Shown here: one piece after another, positions 7,882-17,114 of the stretch
How the letters are laid out: every line of letters begins with the position of its first letter
How positions within the stretch are numbered: the first letter of the stretch is position 1
Source: Neoroseomonas lacus
GTDB taxonomy: Bacteria > Pseudomonadota > Alphaproteobacteria > Acetobacterales > Acetobacteraceae
Direction of reading: 5' to 3'
Assembly (NCBI RefSeq): GCF_014644535.1
Contig: NZ_BMKW01000009.1
Span: forward strand, 124,001-188,000
DNA: 64,000 nt
Made by a program: the position numbers and the translations under genes
Notes under the pieces: model-generated
Told to the model about the DNA's origin: nothing
Database searches by the model: none
What the model saw: only the letters and a program-made list of their open reading frames with translations

Positions 7882-8523
7882 CTACCAGCCCTGCCGCATC
7901 GGGTACCACTGGCCGTCCCGGCCCAGGGCGTATTGCTGGCCCTGGGCGTCGCGGCCGTAATAGGCGCCGGTGTTCGGGTCGCGGGTGATCGGGCCGCCGA
8001 GATAGGGCAGCACCTGCTGCTGGCCGGTGCGCGGGTCGGTCCAGGTGCTCTGGCCCTGCATGACGCGGCCGGCTTCGCCCTGGTTGCGGCCATAGCCGTC
8101 GGCCCATTGGCCCTGGGCCTGGCCGCGGGCGCGTTCGGCGTCGCGCAGCGCGGCCAGGCGGTCCTGTTCGCCGCGCTGGTTGCGCATCTCGCCTTCGCGG
8201 AAGGCGCGGACCCCTTCGGGGCTGAAGTTGTTGGTCGCGGCGCATTGATAGGCGAAGGTTTGCCAGGGCGTCTGGCCGCCCTGGGCGCGGTGCTGGTGAT
8301 AATAGGCTTGGCAGGTGGGGTCCTGCATCGCGCGCTGGATGATCTGCGCCTCGGCCTGCTGCATCTGCCGCATCTGGGCGGCACGGTCGCGATTCACTGA
8401 ATCGGCCATGGCGCCGTAGTCGGGGCCGAGGTTCCAGCCATTGTACATGACCTGGGCGCCCGCCGGTGGTGCCGCGAGGGTGGAGGCGGCGGCAAGCATG
8501 GCGGCGACGAGGGTTTTGCGCAT
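7882..8523 (-). CDS. Secreted hypothetical protein, Gln/Tyr-rich
   Basis: This 213-residue protein has a clear signal peptide (MRKTLVAAMLAAASTLAAPPAGAQ) and a mature part rich in Gln, Arg and Tyr, with several PRTG/PNTG-type turns near the C-terminus, such as YYGRDAQGQQYALG. I do not recognise a named family; similar exported proteins of this composition occur in Acetobacteraceae. The start at 8523 matches the signal peptide. An alternative ATG at 8577 has a better Shine-Dalgarno (GAAGGA, 9 bases away) but would add 18 residues before the signal. It lies head to tail upstream of nothing obvious and downstream of the dehydratase gene. Confidence 0.65.
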   Translation of the reverse strand: MRKTLVAAMLAAASTLAAPPAGAQVMYNGWNLGPDYGAMADSVNRDRAAQMRQMQQAEAQIIQRAMQDPTCQAYYHQHRAQGGQTPWQTFAYQCAATNNFSPEGVRAFREGEMRNQRGEQDRLAALRDAERARGQAQGQWADGYGRNQGEAGRVMQGQSTWTDPRTGQQQVLPYLGGPITRDPNTGAYYGRDAQGQQYALGRDGQWYPMRQGW

Positions 8524-8605
8524 GTCACGGATCCCGAAGGTCTCGATGACGGCAGCATGCGCTTGTTGATCCGCCATCGCAGCGAAATCCTTCAGCCGGT
8601 GAGCC

Positions 8606-9535
8606 TCACCCCACCACCGACCCCGGATCGCAATTCGCCCCGCACACCACCACGCCGATCCGCGCGCCCTTGGGCGGCGTCCAGGCATCCCCCAGCACGG
8701 CGGCGAGCGCGGTTGCGCCGCCTGGTTCGGCGACGATGCGCAGCTTGTCCCACAGCCAGCGCTGGGCGTTGCGGATCACCTGGTCCTGCAACACCACCGA
8801 GCGGCCGCCGACCTCCATCATCACCTCGAAGGCGAGGGTGCCGACGCGCTTCGCGCCCAGGCTGTCGGCGGCGATGCCGCCGGCCGGCGCGTCGATCGGC
8901 TGGCCGGCGAAACCGGCCATGAACAGCGTCGGGCATTCCTCGGGTTCGGCGATCACCACCTGCGCCCGGCCGCGATACCAGGAGGCGATGCCGCCGTAGA
9001 GACCGCCGCCGCCGGCCGCGACGATGATGTGCGTGAGGTCCGGGGCGTCGGCTTCGAATTCCATGCCAACCGTGCCCTGGCCGGCGAGGACCTCCTCCTG
9101 GTCATAGGCATGGACCATCAGCGCGCCGGTCTCGGCGGCGCGGGCCTCGCAGGCGAGGCGGGCTTCATCGTAGGTCGGCCCGCCCACCACCAGCGTGGCG
9201 CCGGTCGCGGCGATGCGTGCGCGCTTGGCCTCGGCGGCGATTTCGGGGACGAAGATCTCGGCCTTGATGCCGAGCACCTGGGCGGCATGGGCTACCGCCA
9301 GGCCGTGGTTGCCGCCGGATGCGGCGATCACGCCGGCCTTGGGCACCTCGGCCGAGAGGATGCGGTTGAAGGCGCCGCGCGGCTTGAAGGAGCCCGTGAC
9401 CTGGAGCTGTTCGAGCTTCAGCGTCAACGGGTTCTCAAGCCCGGTCTCGGCTGGTGAGAGCCGAAGTACCGGGGTGCGGCGGATATGGGGGGCGATGCGT
9501 TCCGCGGCGGCGCGGATGGCGTCCTGGCTGGGCAT
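8606..9535 (-). CDS. PLP-dependent threonine/serine dehydratase family
   Basis: This 309-residue fold-type II PLP enzyme has the Schiff-base lysine in SFKPRGAFN (about residue 53), a SGGNHG phosphate-cup motif near residue 75 and the glycine-rich GGGGLYGG loop around residue 177. It lacks the C-terminal ACT-like regulatory domain of biosynthetic IlvA, so it resembles the shorter catabolic threonine/serine dehydratases (and serine racemase or hydroxyaspartate dehydratase relatives), which deaminate the hydroxy-amino acid to a 2-oxo acid. It is divergent from hprK with a 125-base gap. The exact substrate is not decidable from sequence. Confidence 0.88.
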   Translation of the reverse strand: MPSQDAIRAAAERIAPHIRRTPVLRLSPAETGLENPLTLKLEQLQVTGSFKPRGAFNRILSAEVPKAGVIAASGGNHGLAVAHAAQVLGIKAEIFVPEIAAEAKRARIAATGATLVVGGPTYDEARLACEARAAETGALMVHAYDQEEVLAGQGTVGMEFEADAPDLTHIIVAAGGGGLYGGIASWYRGRAQVVIAEPEECPTLFMAGFAGQPIDAPAGGIAADSLGAKRVGTLAFEVMMEVGGRSVVLQDQVIRNAQRWLWDKLRIVAEPGGATALAAVLGDAWTPPKGARIGVVVCGANCDPGSVVG

Positions 9536-9660
9536 GATGGGCGGCAGGGTGGCATCGGCGTGGCCCGTGGGCAACGCCGCGGGGCGGACCGTCCGGTGGC
9601 GCTTTCCCCCCTGCCCCATTTCTGCCACTGTCCGCGGCCTGAACAGACTGTCACGTTGGG

Positions 9661-10092
9661 ATGGTGCTTCACGGAAGCTGTGTTTCACGCGACGCGGCGG
9701 CGGTTTTGCTGTTGGGCCCTCCCGGGTCCGGCAAGTCAGACCTTTCGTTGCGGCTGATCGCGCGGGGCTGGGTCCTGGTGGCGGATGATCAGGTGGCAAT
9801 CGACGGGGTCGCGGTTTCGGCACCGCCCGCCTTGCGGGGGATGCTGGAAGTTCGCGGCCTCGGCATTTTCGAGGGGATGGCGGTGGCCGAGGGGGCTCGT
9901 CTGGCGCTTGTCGTGGAATTGGTGGCCCGGGAGGCCATGGAGCGCTTGCCGATGCCCGTAACATGGGCGCCGACGGGCGTGCCGCGCGTAGCGCTGCACG
10001 GCTTCGATGTCTCGGCGCCCGAGAAGGTGGCGCTGGCGCTCGATGCCGCGCTCGGGCGCGTGGCCCAGCGCGCCGGGGCTTTCGCGGCGTGA
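9661..10092 (+). CDS. hprK: HPr kinase/phosphorylase, short alphaproteobacterial form
   Basis: This 143-residue protein corresponds only to the C-terminal catalytic domain of HPr kinase/phosphorylase, as is usual in alphaproteobacteria. The P-loop GPPGSGKS is at residues 19-26, and the short capping-helix motif ADDQVAI follows. It would phosphorylate or dephosphorylate a serine on HPr to control the regulatory PTS. It is the first gene of a five-gene cluster; its TGA overlaps the ATG of rapZ by one base (TGATG). The substrate HPr is encoded 1.4 kb downstream in the same operon. Confidence 0.92.
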   Translation: MVLHGSCVSRDAAAVLLLGPPGSGKSDLSLRLIARGWVLVADDQVAIDGVAVSAPPALRGMLEVRGLGIFEGMAVAEGARLALVVELVAREAMERLPMPVTWAPTGVPRVALHGFDVSAPEKVALALDAALGRVAQRAGAFAA

Positions 10093-11072
10093 TGGGTGAC
10101 CCCCCGCCGCCGCGACGACAGGTGGTGTTCGTCACCGGCCTGTCCGGGGCGGGCAAGGCATCGATCCTCCGGGTTCTGGAGGATCTGGGTTACGAAACCG
10201 TTGATAACCCGCCGCTCAGCGTGCTGGAGGCGGTGGTCGGCGATGGCGACCAGCCGCTCGCCGCCGGGATCGACAGCCGCACGCGGGACTTCGATGCCGC
10301 CAAGGCCATGCGGCTGCTGCAGCGGCTGCGCGAGCGGCCGGACATCGGGGTGACAGTGGTGTTCGCCACCGCCGAGCCGGATGTGCTGCTGCGCCGCTTC
10401 ACTGAGACGCGTCGGCGCCATCCGCTGGCGCCGGGCGGGCCGCTCGGCCATTCCGTCGCCGAGGGCATCGCGCGCGAGGCGGCGCTGCTCGCCCCGCTGC
10501 GCGAGACGGCCGAGCTGATCGTCGATACCTCCGGCCTGCCGCTGCCGGCGCTGCGGCGCATGATCGAAGACCGCTTCGGCACGGAAGGCGCACTGGGGAT
10601 GGGCGTTTCCGTGCTATCCTTTGCGTTTCCGAAAGGACTGCCGCGCGAGGCTGATCTGGTGTTCGACCTGCGATTCCTGCGCAATCCGCATTATGTTGAT
10701 GCGCTGCGGCCGCTCACGGGGCGGGACGCGGCGGTGGCCGACTATATCGAGGCCGACCCCGATTTCGCCCCGTTCTGGCAATGCATGACGGATATGATGC
10801 GCCTGCTCTTGCCGCGCTACGCGCAGGAGGGGAAGAAGTACCTGACGATCGCGCTGGGATGTACCGGCGGCAAGCACCGTTCGGTCCTGGCAGCGGAACG
10901 GTTGGCACACCATCTTCAATCCAATGGCTGGCGGGTGGACCTACACCACCGGGAGCTATCGGCCGGCGCGGCTCCGGGGACAGATCGTGGCATGGCCACG
11001 GCGGTATCCTTCGCAGGAGCGGGCGCTGCCGGCCACGAGGCGGGGCGGGAGGCCCTGACACAGGTATCATGA
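10092..11072 (+). CDS. rapZ: RapZ-family nucleotide-binding protein
   Basis: This 326-residue protein has an N-terminal P-loop GLSGAGKAS (residues 16-24), a conserved FAFPKGLPREADLVFDLRFL segment in the middle, and a C-terminal GCTGGKHRSV motif typical of the RapZ (YvcJ) family. In enterobacteria RapZ binds small RNAs and GlcN6P. In alphaproteobacteria the partner is unknown, but the gene is regularly placed between hprK and PTS genes, as here. Start ATG 10092 overlaps hprK; its stop overlaps the EIIA start (ATGA). The last 30 residues are Ala/Gly-rich and probably disordered. Confidence 0.93.
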   Translation: MGDPPPPRRQVVFVTGLSGAGKASILRVLEDLGYETVDNPPLSVLEAVVGDGDQPLAAGIDSRTRDFDAAKAMRLLQRLRERPDIGVTVVFATAEPDVLLRRFTETRRRHPLAPGGPLGHSVAEGIAREAALLAPLRETAELIVDTSGLPLPALRRMIEDRFGTEGALGMGVSVLSFAFPKGLPREADLVFDLRFLRNPHYVDALRPLTGRDAAVADYIEADPDFAPFWQCMTDMMRLLLPRYAQEGKKYLTIALGCTGGKHRSVLAAERLAHHLQSNGWRVDLHHRELSAGAAPGTDRGMATAVSFAGAGAAGHEAGREALTQVS

Positions 11073-11512
11073 TCGGGATGGTTCTGGTCACTCACGGCCG
11101 TCTGGCCGAGGAATTGCGGCACGCCATGGAACATGTGGTGGGGCCGCAGCAAGGCGTTGAAACAGTCTGCATCGGCCCCGATGACGACATGGAGAACACC
11201 CGTGCCGATATCCGCCGGTCGATCGAAGCGGTCGACCAGGGTGACGGCGTGGTGGTGCTGACCGACATGTTCGGCGGCACGCCGTCGAACCTGGCGATGC
11301 AGATCGCCGGCACCGACCGTCCGGTCGAGGTGCTGGCCGGGGTCAACCTGCCGCTGCTGGTCAAGCTGGCCAAGGTGCGCGGCAGCGAGCCGCTCGCCGA
11401 GGCGGTGGATCATGCCAAGGCGGCCGGGCGGAAGTATATTGCCAGCGGACGGGAAGTGGCGGCCGGGGCGCAAGTGACGCCCGTGGTCCCCGCCAGGAGG
11501 AATGGCGCGTGA
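11069..11512 (+). CDS. PTS EIIA component, mannose-family fold
   Basis: This 147-residue protein has the EIIA-Man fold: MVLVTHGRLAEEL at the N-terminus puts the phosphorylatable His at residue 9, and the TDMFGGTPSNLA motif (about residues 69-80) is diagnostic. No EIIB or EIIC permease is present, so phosphate relayed from EI and HPr ends here, which marks this as a regulatory rather than sugar-transporting PTS. ATGA overlap with rapZ and GTGA overlap with the HPr gene imply translational coupling. The partner regulated by its phosphorylation state is not in this window. Confidence 0.92.
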   Translation: MIGMVLVTHGRLAEELRHAMEHVVGPQQGVETVCIGPDDDMENTRADIRRSIEAVDQGDGVVVLTDMFGGTPSNLAMQIAGTDRPVEVLAGVNLPLLVKLAKVRGSEPLAEAVDHAKAAGRKYIASGREVAAGAQVTPVVPARRNGA

Positions 11513-11871
11513 ACGAATGGCCTGATGAGCCTGGCGGGCGTGTGGCGGTGGATGCCGCCCCGGTGGCCGGTCCGTGCGGTTGCAATCCGGGGGATTCGGG
11601 CATGGTGCTGCGCCGCAGTGTCGTCATTCCCAACAGCCGCGGGCTGCATGCGCGCGCTGCCGCCAAGCTTGTTTCGATGGCGGAACGCTATTCCGCCTGC
11701 GTGAATGTCGTGCGCAATGGCGAGACGGTGCCGGCCTGTTCCATCATGGGCCTGATGATGCTGGGTGCCGGCCAGGGTGCCGAAGTGATGATCGAAGCCG
11801 AAGGCTGGGACGCCAAGGAGGCGCTCGAGGCGGTTGCCGGCCTGGTCGAGGCCGGCTTCCATGAAGACTGA
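11509..11871 (+). CDS. ptsH: Phosphocarrier protein HPr
   Basis: This is HPr with the active-site segment GLHARAAAK (His47 in this frame) and a SIMGLMMLGAG segment carrying the regulatory serine region targeted by HprK. The GTG start at 11509 has a strong AGGAGG Shine-Dalgarno eight bases upstream and a GTGA overlap with the EIIA stop, giving 120 residues, about 30 more than typical HPr. The extra N-terminus contains CGC. An ATG at 11602 would give a canonical 89-residue HPr. The frame overlaps the start of ptsI by 11 bases. Confidence 0.92.
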   Translation: MNEWPDEPGGRVAVDAAPVAGPCGCNPGDSGMVLRRSVVIPNSRGLHARAAAKLVSMAERYSACVNVVRNGETVPACSIMGLMMLGAGQGAEVMIEAEGWDAKEALEAVAGLVEAGFHED

Positions 11872-13687
11872 ACCATCCCGGACCAAGGCGAAGACGAAGT
11901 CGCCGGAAATCACCGTCCCCGGCATCGCGGTCTCCCGCGGGGTCGCCATCGGCCTAGTCTACGACACCACCGAGCCGGCGACCGAGGTGACGCGGCGGAC
12001 CATCGTGGCCGAGGCGGTGGATGACGAGAAGCAGAAGCTCGCCGCCGCAGTCGCCTTTTCGCGCAAGCAGGTTGGCAAGCTCAAGACCCGCATCAGCGTC
12101 CTACCGGAGGAAGCGCAGGAGGAGATCGCGCCGCTGCTCGACGCGCATCTGATGATGCTGGGCAATTCGCGGCTGATCCGCGGCGCGCGCAAGCGGATCG
12201 AGACCGGGCTGCTCGGCGCCGAGACCGCCGTGCTCGAGGAAGCGGAGGAGATCCGCGCCGTCATCCTCGCCGCCCGGGATGACGACAAGGCCGGGCTCGC
12301 CCGCCGCGCCAACGAAATCCGCGACATCGGCCGCAGGCTGATCCGCAACCTCACCGCCACGCCTTTCCGCAGCTTCAAGGACCTGCCCGAGGGCTGCATC
12401 CTGGTCGCCGAGGAACTGACGCCGGCCGATGCCGCGCTGCTCGACCCCTCGCGCGTCGCCGGCGTCGCCACCGAGGAAGGCGGCTCCGATGGACATACCG
12501 CCATCATGCTGCGTGCGCTGGGGATTCCCGCGGTCCTCGGTGCCAACGGCCTGACCGAGGCGGCGCGGCGGGGCGACCACGTGGTGCTGGACGGCACGGC
12601 GGGACGGGTCTTCGTGCATCCGTCCGCCGCAACGCTGGCGACGGCCAAGGAACAGCTCGCCGCCTTCGCCAAGGAACGGACGAAGCTCTCGAAGCTGCGT
12701 CGCCTGCCGGCCGAGACCACCGACGGCGAGATGGTCGAACTGCAGGCAAACCTGGAAATTCCGCAGGAATTGCCGCTGATCGCGCAGGCGGGCGCCATGG
12801 GCATCGGCCTGTTGCGCACTGAATTCCTGTTCATGAACCGCGAGGACCTGCCCGACGAGGACGCCCAGGTCGAGGCCTATACCCAGGTGGTCGAGGCGAT
12901 GGAGGGCCAGTCGGTCACCATCCGCGTGCTCGACTGGGGCGGCGAGAAGGACATGGAGGCTCTGGCCGCCGGCGTCGCGCCGGTGCATGCCGGGGCCAAT
13001 CCGGCACTCGGGCTGCGCGGGCTGCGCATGCTGCTCAAGCGGCCGGAATTGCTGGAAGTGCAGTTCGCCGCGGTGCTGCGGGTCGCCGCCGCCCATTCGG
13101 ATGGCAATGTCCGGCTGCTGCTGCCGATGGTCACCATCCCCGAGGAGGTGCGACAGGCGCGCGAGATCTATGAACGCGTTGCTCGCCGCCTGCGCCGTCG
13201 TGGCGAGAAGCTGCCCGAGAAGTTGCCGCCGCTCGGCGTGATGATCGAGACGCCGGGTGCCGCCCTGGCCGCCGACGCCATCGCGCTGGAGGCGGATTTC
13301 TTCGCCATCGGGACCAATGACCTGGCCATGTACACGCTGGCGGTGGACCGGTCGGAAGTTGAAGTGTCGCATCTGTACGACCCGCTGCACCCGGCGGTGC
13401 TGCGGCTGGTGCAGTTCGCCACCGAGGCCGCGTTGCGGCTGCGCATGCCGGTCTCGGTCTGCGGCGAGATGGCAGGCAATCCGCAGTTGACGCCGCTGCT
13501 GCTGGGGTTGGGGGTGCGGACCTTCTCGATGAATGCCTCCGCCCTGCCGCGGGTGAAGCAGGCGGTGCGGGCGCTGGATATCGGCGATTGTGCGCGGTTT
13601 GCGCGGCGGGTGATGGAGCAGTCGGACCCGGGGCGGATCCGCGAGCTGGTGGCAGGGTTCGCCGAGGGTGTGACGGAACGGGCGTGA
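11861..13687 (+). CDS. ptsI: PTS enzyme I (phosphoenolpyruvate-protein phosphotransferase)
   Basis: This 608-residue enzyme I transfers phosphate from PEP to HPr. The phospho-histidine lies in GGSDGHTAIMLRALGIPAV (His212), a variant of the usual GGxTSHxAI. The PEP-binding TIM barrel follows, with GLLRTEFLFM, the catalytic Cys in CGEMAGN and the GTNDL motif. The first 18 residues are Lys/Thr-rich and extra compared with E. coli. There is no GAF domain, so it is the ordinary rather than the nitrogen (PtsP) form. The ATG at 11861 lies inside the HPr gene. It is the last gene of the cluster and is followed by a family-1 repeat. Confidence 0.95.
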   Translation: MKTEPSRTKAKTKSPEITVPGIAVSRGVAIGLVYDTTEPATEVTRRTIVAEAVDDEKQKLAAAVAFSRKQVGKLKTRISVLPEEAQEEIAPLLDAHLMMLGNSRLIRGARKRIETGLLGAETAVLEEAEEIRAVILAARDDDKAGLARRANEIRDIGRRLIRNLTATPFRSFKDLPEGCILVAEELTPADAALLDPSRVAGVATEEGGSDGHTAIMLRALGIPAVLGANGLTEAARRGDHVVLDGTAGRVFVHPSAATLATAKEQLAAFAKERTKLSKLRRLPAETTDGEMVELQANLEIPQELPLIAQAGAMGIGLLRTEFLFMNREDLPDEDAQVEAYTQVVEAMEGQSVTIRVLDWGGEKDMEALAAGVAPVHAGANPALGLRGLRMLLKRPELLEVQFAAVLRVAAAHSDGNVRLLLPMVTIPEEVRQAREIYERVARRLRRRGEKLPEKLPPLGVMIETPGAALAADAIALEADFFAIGTNDLAMYTLAVDRSEVEVSHLYDPLHPAVLRLVQFATEAALRLRMPVSVCGEMAGNPQLTPLLLGLGVRTFSMNASALPRVKQAVRALDIGDCARFARRVMEQSDPGRIRELVAGFAEGVTERA

Positions 13688-13703
13688 CGGGGGAGTGCCG
13701 TCC

Positions 13704-13975
13704 GGGAGGGGCCTTGCTCCTCTCGGGCTCTCCCTACCAAAGGCCCGAGGCCTTTGGTGACCGATACCTGGCGCTGGGCGAGGCCGGGGTTACTTCGAGT
13801 TGGGCGTCCGCCGTGCCCGGTACTCAGCGGCTTCCTGGGCATTGTGCCCGAAGCGACGTCGTCTTGTTGGCAGTGCAACCGCGTTCAGCGCCAATTCGAG
13901 GTGCCCGGAGGCCCCTATTCCATGGGTATCCGTGGCGGGGTGAGGTTTGGAGAGCCCCTCTCCAAGGCCGCACGC
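13704..13975. repeat. MITE-like composite of family-1 repeats, copy 1
   Basis: The two ends are inverted relatives of each other. The right end (CTCACCCCGCCACGG on the minus strand) and part of the interior (GGGCACCTCGA-type sequence beside CCCATGG) match the unit at 34036-34317. It sits between ptsI and the next gene. Confidence 0.55.
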
Positions 13976-14053
13976 GCCGGTAGGTTCGCGCGCATTGAGC
14001 ATCCAACGGTCGTGGCTAGAACAACTCCATCGACCTCACGCCCCGCAATAAGC

Positions 14054-14067
14054 GCGTTACGTAACGC
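14054..14067. promoter_or_regulatory. Perfect 14-bp palindrome, operator-like
   Basis: GCGTTAC-GTAACGC is fully self-complementary and lies 58-72 bases upstream of the ATG of the small secreted-protein gene. Its length and position suit a dimeric repressor site. The regulator is unknown. Confidence 0.4.
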
Positions 14068-14125
14068 CTTCATCTTGCCTTGGTTGCGCCCCGCCACCGC
14101 CCCTTGCGACCAGGAGGCTGACGCC

Positions 14126-14344
14126 ATGGAACGAAGGACGTCAGACGCCATGCGCCACATCCGCCGCGCCGCCGTGACTGGTCTTTTCGCCATCTGGTTG
14201 GCGCCATTGTCGGCGGTGGCCGAGGCACCGAATGGTCCGGCCTATCGGGCGGACCGGCCGATGCAGGCTGAACGCGCCGCTGTCGAGAACCGCCGCGATC
14301 AGGATGACGACCACGCAGACACGGCGCCCGAACCGAACGCGTGA
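14126..14344 (+). CDS. Small secreted hypothetical protein
   Basis: This 72-residue frame has AGGAGG seven bases before its ATG (14126) and a signal peptide: basic n-region, GLFAIWLAPLSAVAEA core and a likely cut after AEA (about residue 33). The mature part is short, charged and rich in Asp, Arg and Ala, ending EPNA; it would be a small periplasmic or exported peptide. An inner ATG at 14150 would still leave a signal peptide. No family is recognised. Support rests on the ribosome site, the signal peptide and the position before the ahcY control region. Confidence 0.55.
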   Translation: MERRTSDAMRHIRRAAVTGLFAIWLAPLSAVAEAPNGPAYRADRPMQAERAAVENRRDQDDDHADTAPEPNA

Positions 14345-14372
14345 TGCCTCGGAGCTCCTGGGCCTGTTTCAC

Positions 14373-14388
14373 ATAAAGATATCCTTAT
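14373..14388. promoter_or_regulatory. ATAAAGATATCCTTAT palindrome in ahcY leader
   Basis: This 16-base near-perfect inverted repeat (one mismatched pair) is 78-94 bases upstream of ahcY in a locally AT-rich patch. Its ATAAnGATATCnTTAT form resembles the ArsR-type SahR operators described upstream of SAM-cycle genes in Proteobacteria; that assignment is from memory of the motif and not verified here. Confidence 0.45.
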
Positions 14389-14466
14389 CAGTGAGCGTGC
14401 TCTCTGGCCTCTCCTGCCCGGGCGTGCTACCCGCCCGGCACATCCTGGTTGAGAAAGAGAACACGC

Positions 14467-15870
<1,404 letters not shown>

Positions 15871-15874
15871 GGAA

Positions 15875-16001
15875 GAAAGTCGGGGGAGGACACCTCCCCC
15901 GAATCCCCCCCGCTTTCTATCTGTTGGCACCGACCTCCGACGTCAGTCTCCAACAGACAGAAAAAGGAGGGGGTTCGGGGGAGTTCTCTCCCCCGACCTT
16001 T
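15875..16001. repeat. Inverted pair of hairpin modules (family 4)
   Basis: Two modules of about 53 bases face each other across about 22 bases. Left: AAAGTCGGGGGAGG, hairpin CGGGGGAGG / CCTCCCCCG (15881-15901), a C-run, TTTCTATCTGTTGG. Right is its near-complement ending CTCCCCCGACCTT. The left module right after the ahcY stop could terminate it; the whole could fold as one long stem. A third module is at 32785-32824. Confidence 0.7.
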
Positions 16002-16085
16002 AGGTCATAAACCTGTGTCATAGGCCCTTGCCAGACGGCTGGGCCGGTTGCACGCTTCCCCCAACGATAGAGTGTTGGGGGAAAC

Positions 16086-17114
16086 ATGCGGCAGCGCGTG
16101 ATGCGTGGCATTTCGGCGTTGGTGGTGGCGAGCGGCCTGGCAGGTGTGGCGCAGGCACAGCCGCTGACCATCGAACGCTTCGGCTCGTTCCATGTTGGCG
16201 GGCAGGAAGTCGAGATTTCCGGCAAGCCGGTCATCGAATACACGCCGACCGTCGGCGGCGCGCCGCTGCGCATCGACCCCAACGGCACCTACATGGTCGG
16301 GCAGATGTATGCCCAGTTCATGGTGCCGCAGCCGGTGCGCGGCACGGTGCCGCTGATGCTGTGGCATGGGGCGTACCTGACGGGCGTCACCTATGAGACG
16401 ACGCCGGATGGGCGGGAGGGGTGGCAGCACTACTTCCTCCGCCGCGGCTGGACGACCTATGTGACGGATGCGGTGGAACGCGGGCGCAGCGGCGCGGCGA
16501 TGACGCCGGACATCTTCGGCCTGGCGATCCATCTGCCGACGTCCAATCCGTGGGAGCGCTTCCGTATCGGCGATGGCGCCGGGTCGCATGCGCGCGGCAC
16601 GGTACTCGAGGGCAACCAGTTCCCGACCGAGCCTGAGCAGTACCGCGCCTTCATGCGCCAGGTGGTCGCGCGCTATCTCGGCACGGATGAGTACGTGATC
16701 GCGGCCTATATCGCGCTGCTGGAACGCGTCGGGCCCTCGGTGGTGATCGCGCATTCCCAGGGCGGTGCCTTCGCCTGGCAGGTGGCGCAGCGGCGGCCCG
16801 ACCTGTTCCGCGCGCTCGTGCTGGTGGAACCGGCTGGCACCGGCATCGCGGCTGATGCGGCGAAGCTGAAGGACGTGCCGACCATGCTGATGTATGGCGA
16901 CTACGTCGAAGGCGACCCGCGCTGGTCGGTGATCCGCCGCAATGCGCGCCGCTTCGCCGATGCGGTGCGTGCCGCCGGCGGCACGGTGGATGACGTGGAC
17001 CTGCCGGCGCGGGGCATTCGCGGCAACAGCCACATGATCATGATGGACCGCAATTCCGATGCGGTGGCGGGGCTGATCCAGGAATGGCTCGCCGCGCGCG
17101 GGCTGTGGCGGTGA
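16086..17114 (+). CDS. Exported alpha/beta-hydrolase (esterase-like)
   Basis: This 342-residue protein begins with a signal peptide (GISALVVASGLAGVAQAQ), so it is periplasmic. It has the alpha/beta-hydrolase hallmarks: LMLWHGAYLTG (oxyanion region), AHSQGGAFAW with the nucleophile Ser at about residue 222, and a late GNSHMIMMD carrying the probable catalytic His. The WxxYFLRRGW and GRSG segments match secreted esterases of Roseomonas-like bacteria. GGGGGAAAC precedes the ATG. Its stop overlaps the GTG of the next gene, so it probably acts in the same pathway as the downstream hydro-lyase: releasing an acid from an ester or lactone before uptake (inference). Confidence 0.85.
   Translation: MRQRVMRGISALVVASGLAGVAQAQPLTIERFGSFHVGGQEVEISGKPVIEYTPTVGGAPLRIDPNGTYMVGQMYAQFMVPQPVRGTVPLMLWHGAYLTGVTYETTPDGREGWQHYFLRRGWTTYVTDAVERGRSGAAMTPDIFGLAIHLPTSNPWERFRIGDGAGSHARGTVLEGNQFPTEPEQYRAFMRQVVARYLGTDEYVIAAYIALLERVGPSVVIAHSQGGAFAWQVAQRRPDLFRALVLVEPAGTGIAADAAKLKDVPTMLMYGDYVEGDPRWSVIRRNARRFADAVRAAGGTVDDVDLPARGIRGNSHMIMMDRNSDAVAGLIQEWLAARGLWR

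Larger units (their letters stand above)
13688..14125. other. Gene-free gap with MITE-like repeat unit
   Basis: No gene is supported in these 438 bases. From 13704 to about 13975 the gap holds a composite repeat: a reverse family-1 hairpin pair at the left (CCAAAGGCC / GGCCTTTGG at 13737-13757) and GGCGGGGTGAGGTTTGGAG followed by a hairpin at the right. Inner sequence is shared with the unit at 34036-34317. A perfect 14-base palindrome at 14054-14067 lies nearer the following gene. Confidence 0.6.

Noticed and set aside
12101..13390. 429-codon minus-strand frame across ptsI
   Set aside because: Shadow of ptsI; rich in His, Gln and Arg with no recognisable motif, while the plus frame is a clear enzyme I.
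14345..14466. SAM/SAH riboswitch upstream of ahcY
   Set aside because: I could not build the conserved helices of a known SAM or SAH riboswitch; only the 16-base palindrome stands out.
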